From contig CAVZZG010000002.1 in assembly GCA_963779685.1 (NCBI GenBank), positions 62,001 through 126,000 on the forward strand: 64,000 nucleotides of DNA, read 5' to 3'. The DNA is from CAVZZG01 sp963779685. GTDB taxonomy: Bacteria > Actinomycetota > Thermoleophilia > Gaiellales > F1-60-MAGs149. Position numbers and translations under genes: made by a program. The notes under the pieces are model-generated. The model worked only from the letters and a program-made list of their open reading frames with translations. It had not been told where the DNA came from and made no database searches. Each line of letters begins with the position of its first letter. The stretch's first letter is position 1. Below are positions 50,649-59,445 of the stretch, in pieces.

Positions 50649-51857
50649 ATGCCCGCTCCCCGCGTACGTCCCTTCCGGGCGCTCCGTTTCAACCCGCGCC
50701 AGGTCGAGGTCGCCGACGTGGTGGCGCCGCCGTACGACATCATCGACGACGACGAGGCGGCGGCCCTGGCCGCGCGCAGCCCGTACAACACCGTCCACCT
50801 CATCCTGCCGCGCGAGGGCCACGAGGAGGATGCCAACGAGCTGTTCTGCCGCTGGCGGTCGGAGGGCGTCCTGATGCTCGAGCCGGAGCCGTGCTTCTAC
50901 TGGGTGCAGCAGGACTACACGGGCCCGGACGGCGTGCGGCGGACGCGTGGGGGGTTCATCGGCGTCGTCGAGCTCGAGCCGTACGAGGCCGGCGTGATCC
51001 GGCCTCACGAGCGCACCCGCACCGCACCGAAGCTCGGCCGGCTGCGGCTGCTGCGGGCGACCCGGGCCCAGCTCTCGCCGGTCTTCGCCGTCTACCACGA
51101 CCCGGAGGGGCGGGCCGAGGCTGCGCTACGGGCCGGCCGGGACGACGCGGCGGAGGTCGACGTCACCGACCGGGACGGCACCCGGCATCGGCTGTGGCGC
51201 GTGCCGCGCGGGCACGAGGCGGTGGAGAGCGCGCTGGCGGCGTCGAACCTGCTGATCGCCGACGGCCACCACCGCTACGAGGTCGCACTGATGTACCAGC
51301 AGGAGGTCGGCGCCGGCGCGGGCGACCCGGCCTCGGCAACGATGGTGTACCTGTCGAACGCCGACGCCGACGGGCTCGTCATCTTCCCGACCCACCGCGT
51401 GGTGGCGGGGGTCGACGCGGTGACGCGCCGGGGCCTGCCCGACCTGCTGCGGGCGGCCGGTCTCGAGGTACGGGAGACGACCGACCCGGTAGCGGCGCTC
51501 GCGGCGCTCGACGGCACCGCCGCGTTCGCCGTGCTGCGCGGGGATGGCCCGGCGTTCGTGGCCGTCGGCGCCGACGGGCTGCTCGACACGGAGCTCGTGC
51601 AGGAGGCACTGCTGACCAGGATCGGCCTCGACCCGGCCGAGGTGGCCGACACCCGTCGCATCCGGTATCACCACAAGGTGGAGGACGCCGAGGCGGAGGT
51701 GGGTGGCGACACGATCGCGGTGCTCGTCCGCGCCCCGACGGTGGCGCAGGCCGAGGCGGCGGCCGAGGCGGGCCGCACGATGCCGCAGAAGTCGACCTAC
51801 TTCTTCCCGAAGATGCTCGACGGCTTCGTGTTCTACGGGCTGGACGACTGCAGCTGA
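50649..51857 (+). CDS. DUF1015 family protein
   Basis: 402 aa, complete, with the family hallmarks PPYDIID near the N-terminus, HERTRTAPK in the middle, ADGHHRYEVA (about 207), and the C-terminal MPQKSTYFFPKMLDGFVFYGL. The function is not established; the HHRYE block and a conserved Lys suggest an enzyme with phosphate or nucleotide substrate (SpoIIAA-like names are unsupported). ATG 50649 is 8 bases after TAGGAT. Its last 25 bases overlap the convergent methyltransferase gene. Confidence 0.87.
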   Translation: MPAPRVRPFRALRFNPRQVEVADVVAPPYDIIDDDEAAALAARSPYNTVHLILPREGHEEDANELFCRWRSEGVLMLEPEPCFYWVQQDYTGPDGVRRTRGGFIGVVELEPYEAGVIRPHERTRTAPKLGRLRLLRATRAQLSPVFAVYHDPEGRAEAALRAGRDDAAEVDVTDRDGTRHRLWRVPRGHEAVESALAASNLLIADGHHRYEVALMYQQEVGAGAGDPASATMVYLSNADADGLVIFPTHRVVAGVDAVTRRGLPDLLRAAGLEVRETTDPVAALAALDGTAAFAVLRGDGPAFVAVGADGLLDTELVQEALLTRIGLDPAEVADTRRIRYHHKVEDAEAEVGGDTIAVLVRAPTVAQAEAAAEAGRTMPQKSTYFFPKMLDGFVFYGLDDCS

Positions 51858-52621
51858 GCCGTTGCCGTCGCGAACAGGTTCGCGCTCGCGAAGCGACGCG
51901 CATCGGCCTGCGCGAGCCGTTCCAGGCGCGGGCGCAGACCGGACGGGGCGACCAGCCGCAGCGGCACCAGCAGGCGCATGAACAGCCCGGCACCGTCGAC
52001 ATCGATGGTGGCCAGGCCCTCCGTCGCCAGTAACGCGACCAGCTCGGTGGGCGAGAAGTGCTCGTGCCATCGCTTCTCGGCCGAGACGTCGCCGACCAGA
52101 CCGAACGGGTTGGCGCCGTAGCGGTGTTCATAGCCGGCTTCGCCGTGCCGCCACACGTACCAGCGGCGGTGCAGGCCGGGGAGGCGGAACTTGAGGTTGC
52201 CGAGGTCGAGCACCGAGAAGACGTGCCGACGCGGCACGGTGACGATGAAGCGGCCGGACGGCCGCAGCACCCGGCGCACCTCCGCCAGCAGCGCACGCTG
52301 GTCGGAGAGCGGGAGGTGCTCGAGCACGTCGAGCAAGGTGATGGTGTCGAACGAGGCGGTCTCGAAGGGCAGCTCCCGGGTGCCGGCGACGTGCACCAGC
52401 TCGAGCTCCGGGAACCGCGCCCGCCCTCGGTCGACCGCATCGCCGTCGACCTCGACCCCAACCAGGCGGGCGACCCCGATCGGGGCCAGGGCGGCCAGGA
52501 ACGCGCCGTCGTGGCACCCGATGTCGAGGTGGCTGGTCGATGCGGCCTCGCGTACACGCTCGAACGCGTAGGCGTGGCGACCCGCCCCGAATGGATTGCC
52601 TCCCGACCGGGCCGTCCGCAT
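51833..52621 (-). CDS. Class I SAM-dependent methyltransferase
   Basis: 262 aa. SAM motif I is HLDIGCHDGAFLAALA (about 32-47), followed by VGVEVDGDAV, and motif IV region FDTITLLDVLEHLPL (about 91-105). This is the Methyltransf_11 pattern found in many surface-polysaccharide and small-molecule methylases. The substrate is unknown. The ATG follows TATATT (minus strand, plus 52630-52635) by 8 bases, which decides the start. Divergent from mrp. Confidence 0.87.
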   Translation of the reverse strand: MRTARSGGNPFGAGRHAYAFERVREAASTSHLDIGCHDGAFLAALAPIGVARLVGVEVDGDAVDRGRARFPELELVHVAGTRELPFETASFDTITLLDVLEHLPLSDQRALLAEVRRVLRPSGRFIVTVPRRHVFSVLDLGNLKFRLPGLHRRWYVWRHGEAGYEHRYGANPFGLVGDVSAEKRWHEHFSPTELVALLATEGLATIDVDGAGLFMRLLVPLRLVAPSGLRPRLERLAQADARRFASANLFATATAQLQSSSP

Positions 52622-52629
52622 CGGCGGGG

Positions 52630-52647
52630 AATATAGCCCGCTACCCT
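52630..52647. promoter_or_regulatory. Divergent -10 boxes of methyltransferase and mrp
   Basis: TATATT on the minus strand (plus 52630-52635) and TACCCT on the plus strand (52642-52647), each 8 bases before its ATG and separated by 6 bases. Polymerase could hardly sit on both at once. Confidence 0.45.
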
Positions 52648-52655
52648 TCACGGCG

Positions 52656-53766
52656 ATGCTGCCGACCGACGAAGCAATCCACGAGGCGCTGTCTCGCGTG
52701 CAGGACCCCGAGCTGCGGCGCAGCCTCACCGACCTCGGGATGGTGAAGCACGTCGAGATCGCCGAGACCGGCCACGTGTCGGTGCTGATCGCGCTGACGG
52801 TGCCAGGCTGCCCGCTCAAGGCGAAGATCGAGGGCGACGTGACCGCCGAGCTGCGACGCGTGCCCGGCGTGACCGGCGCGTCGATCTCCTTCACGCACAT
52901 GTCCGACGACGAGCGCTCGGCACTCTCGACGCGGCTGCGCGGCGGCGAGAAGGAGAAGAAGGGTCTCAGCATCCCGAACCGCACGCGCGTGATCGCCATC
53001 GGGTCGGGCAAGGGCGGCGTCGGCAAGTCGTCGCTGACCGTGAACCTCGCCGTCGCCCTGGCGCAGCAGGGTCACGAGGTCGGCATCGTCGACGCCGACA
53101 TCTACGGCTTCTCGATCCCGGGCATGATCGGCATCGATCAGCGCCCGGTGACGATGGACGGCATGATCCTGCCGCCGGTGGGTCACGACGTGAAGACCAT
53201 GTCGATCGGGTACTTCCTCGAGGAGGAGGGCGCGGTGATGTGGCGGGGACCGATGCTGCACCGGGCGCTCGAGCAGTTCACGCAGGACGTGCACTGGGGC
53301 GACATCGACTACCTGCTGATCGACATGCCGCCGGGCACGGGCGACATCGCGATCTCCCTCGGCCAGCTGCTGCCGGCGGCCGAGGCGATCATCGTGACGA
53401 CGCCGAACCCGGCCGCGCAGCGGGTGGCCGAGCGCGCCGCCGCCGTGGCGCATCGCATGAAGATGTCGATCACCGGCGTCGTCGAGAACATGTTCCTGGC
53501 GGGTGTGCCCGTGCTGCGGCGAGCGCGACGACGTGTTCGGCGCCGGCGGGGGAGCGAGCCTCGCCGAGAAGATCGGCGCACCGCTGCTGGGCCAGATCCC
53601 GCTCGAGCCCGCCGTCCGGGCCGGCGGCGACGAGGGGCTGCCGGTCATGGTCTCGAACCCGGAGTCGCCGGCCGCGGTTGCGATCGCCGACCTGGCCCGC
53701 GGCCTCGCCCGCAGCGGGACGGCAGATCCGGTGCAGCGCATGACCAAGCGCCTCACCGTCCTCTAG
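52656..53766 (+). pseudogene. mrp: Mrp/NBP35-family Fe-S carrier ATPase, single-base frameshift
   Basis: A DUF59/MIP18 domain (1-95) plus a P-loop ATPase with deviant Walker A GKGGVGKSS (118-126). Frame 1 is good to about residue 283 (VVENMFLAG); the rest continues in the +1 frame from about 53503 as VCPCCGERDDVFGAGGG to the stop at 53766. Removing one G of the GGG at 53501-53503 joins both into a normal protein of about 369 aa. The shift falls just before the CPCC cysteines that bind the cluster, so the unshifted product would lose them. A base-calling error, true mutation or frameshifting all remain possible. Confidence 0.85.
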
Positions 53767-53774
53767 AGCGCGAC

Positions 53775-54440
53775 GTGGGGCGTCCAGCCGCCTTCTTCGA
53801 CATCGACCGGACGCTGATCTCGCAGTCGGCGACGATGGCGCTCGCCCCGGCCTTTCGGCGCGCAGGCCTCATCAGCAAGCGCCAGCTTGTGCGGAGCCTG
53901 CTCTGGCACATGGCCTACAGCGCACGCGGGGCCACGCTCGCCGATCTCGAGCGGGCGGCCTACCGCGGCATCGCCGCGATGAAGGGCTGGCGGCCCGACG
54001 ACGTGACGAAGATCGTCGAAGCCGAGCTTGCGCCGACGCTGCTGCCGCTCGCCTACGCCGGGGCCCTCGCGGTCGTGGAGCGCCACCGGCAGGAGGGTCG
54101 CGCCCTGATCGCGATCTCCGGCTCCCTGGCCGAGATCGTGGAGCCGTTGTCGCTGGCGCTCGGTCTCGACGGCGGCATCGGCTCGCGGGCCGAGGTCGGC
54201 GTGGACGGCCGCTTCACCGGCCGGCCGGCGCTGGTGTGCTTCGGCCGCATGAAGGTGCGCAGCCTCGAGCTCGCCGCCGACCGGCTCGACATCGACCTCA
54301 AGGCCTCAGCGGCCTACTCCGACTCCTACACCGACCTGCCCCTGCTCGAGCGGGTCGGCCAGCCCCACGCCGTGAACCCGGATGCAGAGCTCCAGGAGGT
54401 CGCATCGAGACGCGGGTGGCCGGTTTTGCAATTCTCGTGA
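53775..54440 (+). CDS. HAD-IB family phosphatase (SerB-like)
   Basis: 221 aa. HAD motif I FFDIDRTLIS (D9, D11), motif II ISGSL, and motif III/IV YSDSYTDLPLL, giving the HAD-IB type that includes phosphoserine phosphatase and lipid-phosphate phosphatases. The cap domain is helical and basic. GTG 53775 lies 8 bases after the mrp stop and is in the frame that follows the frameshifted mrp reading, so the long joined frame is an artefact. The substrate cannot be named. Confidence 0.88.
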   Translation: MGRPAAFFDIDRTLISQSATMALAPAFRRAGLISKRQLVRSLLWHMAYSARGATLADLERAAYRGIAAMKGWRPDDVTKIVEAELAPTLLPLAYAGALAVVERHRQEGRALIAISGSLAEIVEPLSLALGLDGGIGSRAEVGVDGRFTGRPALVCFGRMKVRSLELAADRLDIDLKASAAYSDSYTDLPLLERVGQPHAVNPDAELQEVASRRGWPVLQFS

Positions 54441-54498
54441 CGGAAGCTGCCGATCACCCTTCCGAGGGAGCAGGCACGCCCCGTGGGAGTGCCGATGG

Positions 54499-55587
54499 TT
54501 GACCAAGGTGATCGACGAGCTCAACACGCTGGCACTCATGCGGGCACGCGACCAGGCTCGCGCTCTGCTCGCGACCGTCCGCAGGGCCATGGTCGAGGTC
54601 GAAGCTCCCGCCCGCCTCGCCCTCGTCTGCCTGCTGGCTGACGGCCACCTGCTGATCGAGGACGTTCCCGGCGTCGGCAAGACGACGCTTGCGCGGATCA
54701 TCGCGCGGACGATCGGCGGCCACGACTCGCGCATCCAGTGCACGGCCGACCTGACGCCGACCGACATCATCGGCATCGAGATCCGGTCGGACAACCCGGC
54801 ACTGCGACCGCACGTGTTCGACCCGGGCCCGATGTTCGCGAACGCCGTCGTGCTCGACGAGGTCAACCGCGCCACGCCGAAGCTCCAGGCCGCGCTGTTC
54901 GAAGCGATGGAGGAGCGGTTCGTGACGGTCGCGAAGAAGCGCCATCCGCTGCCGCGCCCGTTCTTCGTGGTCGCGACCATGAACCCGCACAGCCCGGAGG
55001 AGGACACGTTCCGCCTGGCCCACGGCCAGCGCGACCGGTTCGCGATCCGCACGGGCATCGGCTACCCGTCCGAGCGCGGCGAGTTCGACCTGCTCGACCG
55101 GTTCTCCGGTTACGACGCGCTGGCCGACATCGATCCGATCGTGGCCCCGGGCGACGTCGTGAAGGTGCAGCGGAGCGTGTCGCTCGTCGACATCTCCGAT
55201 GTCGTCCGCGAGTATCTCGTGCGGGCGGTGCGGCTGACGCGCCACCACGCCAAGATCGAGGTCGGGGCCTCGCCGCGTGCCGCGCTGTCGCTGCAGCGCT
55301 GCGCCCAGGCCCTGGCCCTGCTGGACGACTCGACCGAGGTCGAACCCGGTCACATCCAGGAGCTCTTCCGCCCGTGCCTCGCCCACCGCATGCAGTTCAA
55401 GGCGCGGGCCGACGAGGGTGCCGTGTGCGAGGAGATCCTGCGCCAGGCCAGTCCCCCGGCGTGGGAGCGGGCCGACCTGCGCACGGTCGACGCAGGTCTC
55501 GACGACCCGACCCCGGCGCCGATCTCGACCGACCTGCCGGGCGTGTCGAGCCTCCAGCGCCGCTTCGAGCAGCGCCGCAGCGGCTAG
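54499..55587 (+). CDS. MoxR-family AAA+ ATPase
   Basis: 362 aa from TTG 54499, preceded by GGGAG 9 bases upstream; ATG 54538 is the next candidate. Walker A DVPGVGKTTLARI (55-67), Walker B VVLDEVNRATPK (about 117-128), sensor 1 ATMNP, then a helical lid. MoxR ATPases act as chaperones that load metals or assemble complexes, usually with adjacent VWA/DUF58 proteins. None of these is nearby; the next gene encodes a secreted glycine-rich protein, so partner proteins are unknown. Confidence 0.86.
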   Translation: MTKVIDELNTLALMRARDQARALLATVRRAMVEVEAPARLALVCLLADGHLLIEDVPGVGKTTLARIIARTIGGHDSRIQCTADLTPTDIIGIEIRSDNPALRPHVFDPGPMFANAVVLDEVNRATPKLQAALFEAMEERFVTVAKKRHPLPRPFFVVATMNPHSPEEDTFRLAHGQRDRFAIRTGIGYPSERGEFDLLDRFSGYDALADIDPIVAPGDVVKVQRSVSLVDISDVVREYLVRAVRLTRHHAKIEVGASPRAALSLQRCAQALALLDDSTEVEPGHIQELFRPCLAHRMQFKARADEGAVCEEILRQASPPAWERADLRTVDAGLDDPTPAPISTDLPGVSSLQRRFEQRRSG

Positions 55588-55619
55588 ACGCGACCGCGCA
55601 CGCGATGTAGGCTCGCGCC

Positions 55620-57584
55620 GTGCGCACGGTGTTCGCCACCGCGCTCGTCCTCGGAGCGCTCGCCACGCCGGCTGAAGCTCGCTCGCGGCCGGATCTGGTG
55701 GTGGGCGCGGTCTCGGCCAAAGGCTCCCCGGCGAGCCTGACCGTGACGGTCGTCGTCAAGAATCGCGGGCGTGCGACGGCGGCCGCCACGCGGACTGCGG
55801 TGTATCTCACGACGAGCAGCGGCGCGAGGGGTGCCACGGCCTGGTTGCGCATCCTCACGGGGCGGATCGCCGCCGGGGCGAGCCGCACCCTCACGGTGAA
55901 GACCGCCGCGCCGCCCATCGCGCTCCGGCCCGGCACATACCGGCCCTACGCGTGCGCAGACGGGCTGTCGAAGATCGCCGAGGCCAGCGAGCGGAACAAC
56001 TGCCGGCTCGGCACGTCGCAGGTGAAGCTGCTCGATCCCGACCACGACGGCTACGCCCGCAACGACTGCGCTCCGGCCGATCCGACGATCCACCCGGGCG
56101 CTCCCGACCCGGTCGATGCCGGGTACGTCGATGCCAACTGCGACGGGACGGACGGCGACCTGGCCGCGGCCGTGCTCGTCGCGCCCACCGGCCTCGACGG
56201 CGCGGCGTGCGGCACCCGCGCCGCTCCCTGCCACACGATCGCCGGTGGCCTGGCCCGGGCAGCCGCGGCCGGGCGAGGCCAGGTCTACCTCCAGGCCGGG
56301 ACGTACCCGGAGCAGGTGCACCTGCAGGCCGATGTTGCCATCGCGGGCGGCTTCGATGCCGGCTTCGTCCGGACGCCCGCGGCGAGCGGGAAGGTGACGG
56401 TGATGGGGGGCGTCGCCACCGAGGCGGTGGGGGTGCTCGTGGATGCGGGCGTCGCGGCCTCGCTGACGAGCCTCACGGTGGTCGCTCCCGATGCGACGGT
56501 CCCTGGGCACAGCTCGTACGGGATCGCGATGTCATCGGCAACGGTGGCGCTGTCGGACGTGGCCGTGCTGGCCGGCAAGGGCGCGGATGGGGCGGCGGGC
56601 GCGGACGGCGCCGATGCGCCGAGCCTCACTCCGGCTGCGACGGGCGGGACGGGCGCGGACGGACAGGAGTACACCGTCACCTGCGACGACGTGAGCTTCG
56701 GTGCCGGCGGCGGCGGCGCTGCGAACGGCGTTGTCAGCGGGACGGCCGGCGGGAACGGCGGCGATGGCGGCACCATGGACACCAACTGCTACTTCCTCTC
56801 GTACGACTTCAACGCCCGCCCGGGGTCCGCCGGCCTGGACGGAGCCGGGGCCGTGGCCAGCTTCGGGCATGGCAGCGCGGGCGGCACCGGCGGCGGTAGC
56901 TGCGGCCCCGTGCAGCCCGGCCAGGACGGCATCGTCACCAACGGCCCTGGCGGTCCCGGAGGAACGCCTGCCCACGCCGTCGCGTCGTCCTGGCTGGTCT
57001 CGGGCAACGGCAGCAATGGCTCGACCGGCGTGGCGGGTGGCGGCGGTGGCGGCGGCGGCGGCGGCGGCGGCTGCGACAGCGGGACGGACGCCTACGGCGG
57101 TGGCGGTGGCGGTGGCGGTGCGGGTGGGGCCGCCGCGCCCGGGGCCGGAACCGGCGGCGGTGGCGGTGGCGCGTCGGTCGGAATCCTGGTCGTGGCCAGC
57201 ACGCTGGCGGTCGATCACGTCACGATCACGGCCGGTACCGGCGGTCGCGGCGGCGACGGCGGGATCGGCGGCACGGGGCAGCCGGGCGGCGCGGGTGGTC
57301 CCGGTGGCGCCCACCCCGGTTCGGCGCTGCCGGGGAGCGGTGGTGCGGGCGGCCACGGCGGGCATGGGGGCGGCGGTGGAGGCGGCGCCGGCGGCGGCTC
57401 GTTCGGCATCGTCCGTACGTTCACCGCCAGCCTCAACGGCCTGCCGGCGGTAACGGTCGGCGCGCCAGGAGCCGGCGGCTCCGGCGGCGCAAGCGGCGTG
57501 CTCGCCGCGCCCGTCGATCGAGATGGGAACCCCGGCGGGCAGGGTCAGGTCGGGGCCGCGGCTGAGGTGTACGTCCTCAGCTGA
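55620..57584 (+). CDS. Secreted glycine-rich (PGRS-like) protein with CARDB and metal-binding segments
   Basis: 654 aa. Signal peptide (1-20); CARDB-type immunoglobulin-like domain (about 24-115); a segment LDPDHDGYARNDCAPADPTI followed by DANCDGTDGD (138-180) like the MopE/thrombospondin-type Ca2+-binding motif; a beta-helix-like region (185-315); and a Gly-rich C-terminal half (319-654) with long GGxGGxGG runs. I infer a cell-surface or matrix protein. The GTG follows TAGGCT (55608-55613) by 6 bases. Gly-rich DNA favours replication slippage, so length may vary among strains. Overlaps the convergent MBL gene by 8 bases. Confidence 0.85.
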   Translation: MRTVFATALVLGALATPAEARSRPDLVVGAVSAKGSPASLTVTVVVKNRGRATAAATRTAVYLTTSSGARGATAWLRILTGRIAAGASRTLTVKTAAPPIALRPGTYRPYACADGLSKIAEASERNNCRLGTSQVKLLDPDHDGYARNDCAPADPTIHPGAPDPVDAGYVDANCDGTDGDLAAAVLVAPTGLDGAACGTRAAPCHTIAGGLARAAAAGRGQVYLQAGTYPEQVHLQADVAIAGGFDAGFVRTPAASGKVTVMGGVATEAVGVLVDAGVAASLTSLTVVAPDATVPGHSSYGIAMSSATVALSDVAVLAGKGADGAAGADGADAPSLTPAATGGTGADGQEYTVTCDDVSFGAGGGGAANGVVSGTAGGNGGDGGTMDTNCYFLSYDFNARPGSAGLDGAGAVASFGHGSAGGTGGGSCGPVQPGQDGIVTNGPGGPGGTPAHAVASSWLVSGNGSNGSTGVAGGGGGGGGGGGGCDSGTDAYGGGGGGGGAGGAAAPGAGTGGGGGGASVGILVVASTLAVDHVTITAGTGGRGGDGGIGGTGQPGGAGGPGGAHPGSALPGSGGAGGHGGHGGGGGGGAGGGSFGIVRTFTASLNGLPAVTVGAPGAGGSGGASGVLAAPVDRDGNPGGQGQVGAAAEVYVLS

Positions 57585-58290
57585 TCGAGTCGCCCGGCCG
57601 CAACGGGTGCACGGTGATATCCGTCACGCCGAGCTTGCCGAGCTCTGCCTGGACCGCCTCCGGCGTGCCGGTGAGGGGCGGGAACGTGCCCCAGTGGCCG
57701 CCGAGCACGTGCTTGGCGCCGACCAGGCGCGCGGCGTGGGCGGCCTCGAGCGGCCCCATCGTGTAGAGGTCGCCAATGGGGAGGATCGCCACATCGGGCT
57801 TGTAGATCTCGCCGATCAGGGCCATGTCCCCGAACACGCAGGTGTCGCCCGCCTGGTAGATCCGGAAGCCGTTCGAGAAGGTGATCACGAAGCCGGCCGG
57901 CTCGCCGCCGTAGCCGAGGACCGCGTCACCGGACGAGATCGATCCGGAGTGGATCGCCTGGGTCATCGTGAAACGGACGCCGGCCGCTTCGACCGACCCG
58001 CCGGTGTTGAAGCCGACCACGTTCACGCCCTTGCCGCCGAAGTACATGGCGAGCTCGTACTTCGCGAGTACCGGGCAGCCGTGGGCGGCGTGGACCTCCT
58101 CGACCTCGGCGATGTGGTCGACGTGTCCGTGCGTGAGGGCGACGACGTCGACCTTCGCCGGGTGGCGCAGCGCGGGCGGCACCGTCGGGCCGCTGAGCCA
58201 GGGGTCGATCAGCACCATCGCCCCGCTGGGATCGCGATGCAGCCAGGTGCCGTGTCCGCACCAGGTGATCTCGACGCCGCCACCGATCAT
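57577..58290 (-). CDS. UPF0173-like metal-dependent hydrolase (MBL fold)
   Basis: 237 aa. HGHVDH motif (about 54-59), further His and Asp in AGDTCVFGDM and GGHWGTFPPL. The compact fold without long insertions fits the UPF0173 (YtkL) family, whose biological substrate is unknown; ascorbate-6-phosphate lactonase-like and RNase Z-like relatives exist. ATG 58290 has GGAGG about 10 bases upstream; longer readings are rejected. Divergent from the YbjN-like gene. Confidence 0.88.
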   Translation of the reverse strand: MIGGGVEITWCGHGTWLHRDPSGAMVLIDPWLSGPTVPPALRHPAKVDVVALTHGHVDHIAEVEEVHAAHGCPVLAKYELAMYFGGKGVNVVGFNTGGSVEAAGVRFTMTQAIHSGSISSGDAVLGYGGEPAGFVITFSNGFRIYQAGDTCVFGDMALIGEIYKPDVAILPIGDLYTMGPLEAAHAARLVGAKHVLGGHWGTFPPLTGTPEAVQAELGKLGVTDITVHPLRPGDSIS

Positions 58291-58337
58291 CGCTGCCTGC
58301 CTCCGTTCGATTCGCTGTCGCAGAGCATACTTCCCCG

Positions 58338-59222
58338 ATGGCGAACGAACGGCTGGACGGGACGGCGGGAACGGTGCGGACGGCGCTCGAGCAGCTGTTC
58401 GATTCGATCGACCCGGGCGATGCGGCATGGCGGGGCCGGGTCGGGCCGGCATTCCAGGAGGTGGCGGTCACCGTCGGGCTCCGGGAGGGGCGGCCGTTCG
58501 CGACGGCGCGGGGCACCGTGACGGCGGCGCCGCGTCTCGACGGCACGCTGGCCAGGGCCATCGCGCGGGAGCACGACGGGCTGCTGTTCGGGCGGTTCCG
58601 GTACGACACGGGCGACGTGATCGTCGAGCAGGCCATTCTCGGCGGCGCGACCCTCGCCCTGCAGGAGATGCGCATCGCGGCCTGGTCGGTCGGCTGGGCG
58701 GCCGGCGCCTTCCAGGAGCGGTTCGACCGGCACCTCGACGGGGACGTCATCGGCGGCGACCAGCCGGTGCCCCAGGTGGCACCTCGGCGAGGCGCCGACG
58801 AGCGGATCCGGTCGTGCGAGGAACGCGTCACGCGCTTCATCACGGCGCGCTACGGGAAGTTCGAGCGCGACGCCGTGTGGGGCTTCCACGGCGGATTCGG
58901 ATCGACGCGCGTCTTCGTCACCGTCCGGCACACACTGGAGGTCTCCACGGCCGTACAGGTCGCGGCTCCGGTGCTGATCGGCGTCGACCTGACCGACGCC
59001 CTCGCCCTCGACGCGCACGCCATCGCCGAGCAACACCCCCTGGGCCGATTCTCGTACAGCAGCGAACGCGCCGAGCTCTGGTGCGAGCACGCCATCCTGG
59101 GCGACGACCTCGACCCCGAGGAGCTCGAGCTGGCGATGGACGCCGTCGCCGCCATCGCCGACGGCTCCGACGAGCGCCTCCAGGCCGCGCACGGCGGCAA
59201 GCGCTACGCCGACCTCACCTGA
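58338..59222 (+). CDS. Tandem YbjN-like (type III secretion chaperone-fold) protein
   Basis: 294 aa. Two related halves: LLFGRFRYDTGDVIVEQAIL (about 81-100) and PLGRFSYSSERAELWCEHAIL (about 234-254), each followed by an amphipathic helix, as in YbjN or type III chaperone folds. No catalytic motif, signal or membrane segment. Function unknown. ATG 58338 follows CATACT (58326-58331) by 6 bases. The 159-bp repeat element begins 5 bases after the stop. Confidence 0.65.
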   Translation: MANERLDGTAGTVRTALEQLFDSIDPGDAAWRGRVGPAFQEVAVTVGLREGRPFATARGTVTAAPRLDGTLARAIAREHDGLLFGRFRYDTGDVIVEQAILGGATLALQEMRIAAWSVGWAAGAFQERFDRHLDGDVIGGDQPVPQVAPRRGADERIRSCEERVTRFITARYGKFERDAVWGFHGGFGSTRVFVTVRHTLEVSTAVQVAAPVLIGVDLTDALALDAHAIAEQHPLGRFSYSSERAELWCEHAILGDDLDPEELELAMDAVAAIADGSDERLQAAHGGKRYADLT

Positions 59223-59226
59223 GGTT

Positions 59227-59385
59227 TTCGCGGCACGGCACGCCACTTCGCACGGCGCGGACCGCGCGCGCCACGCGCGCCGGCCTCGTGCGACGTTCCG
59301 TGCCGTGCTGCGAACCAGGACTCACGACGAACCGCACGCCGGACACACGCACAGCGGAGTGCGGCGTTCCGTGCCGTGCCGCGAA
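59227..59385. repeat. 159-bp inverted-terminal-repeat element, copy A
   Basis: Starts with TTCGCGGCACGGCAC (59227-59241) and ends with its exact reverse complement GTGCCGTGCCGCGAA (59371-59385). An internal copy of the right end with one mismatch (GTGCCGTGCTGCGAA) lies at 59300-59314. By hand comparison it differs from copy B at about 10 of 159 positions. No coding sequence of its own is credible. Confidence 0.9.
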
Positions 59386-59445
59386 ATTCGCAGGCCGCCC
59401 AGAACGCGGGCGCCTCGTCGACGGCAGCGGGAGTCGGGCGCGGAG
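59386..59445. other. 60-bp spacer between the two repeat copies
   Basis: Unique sequence between copies A and B. I see no gene or promoter in it. Whole region 59223-59612 is therefore repeat plus short linkers. Confidence 0.5.

Noticed and set aside
53503..53766. Separate 87-aa gene starting at GTG 53503
   Set aside because: It is the C-terminal part of Mrp after a one-base shift.
56532..57365. Antisense frame of 277 codons opposite the glycine-rich gene
   Set aside because: Ala/Thr/Arg-rich shadow of GGC/GGT repeats.
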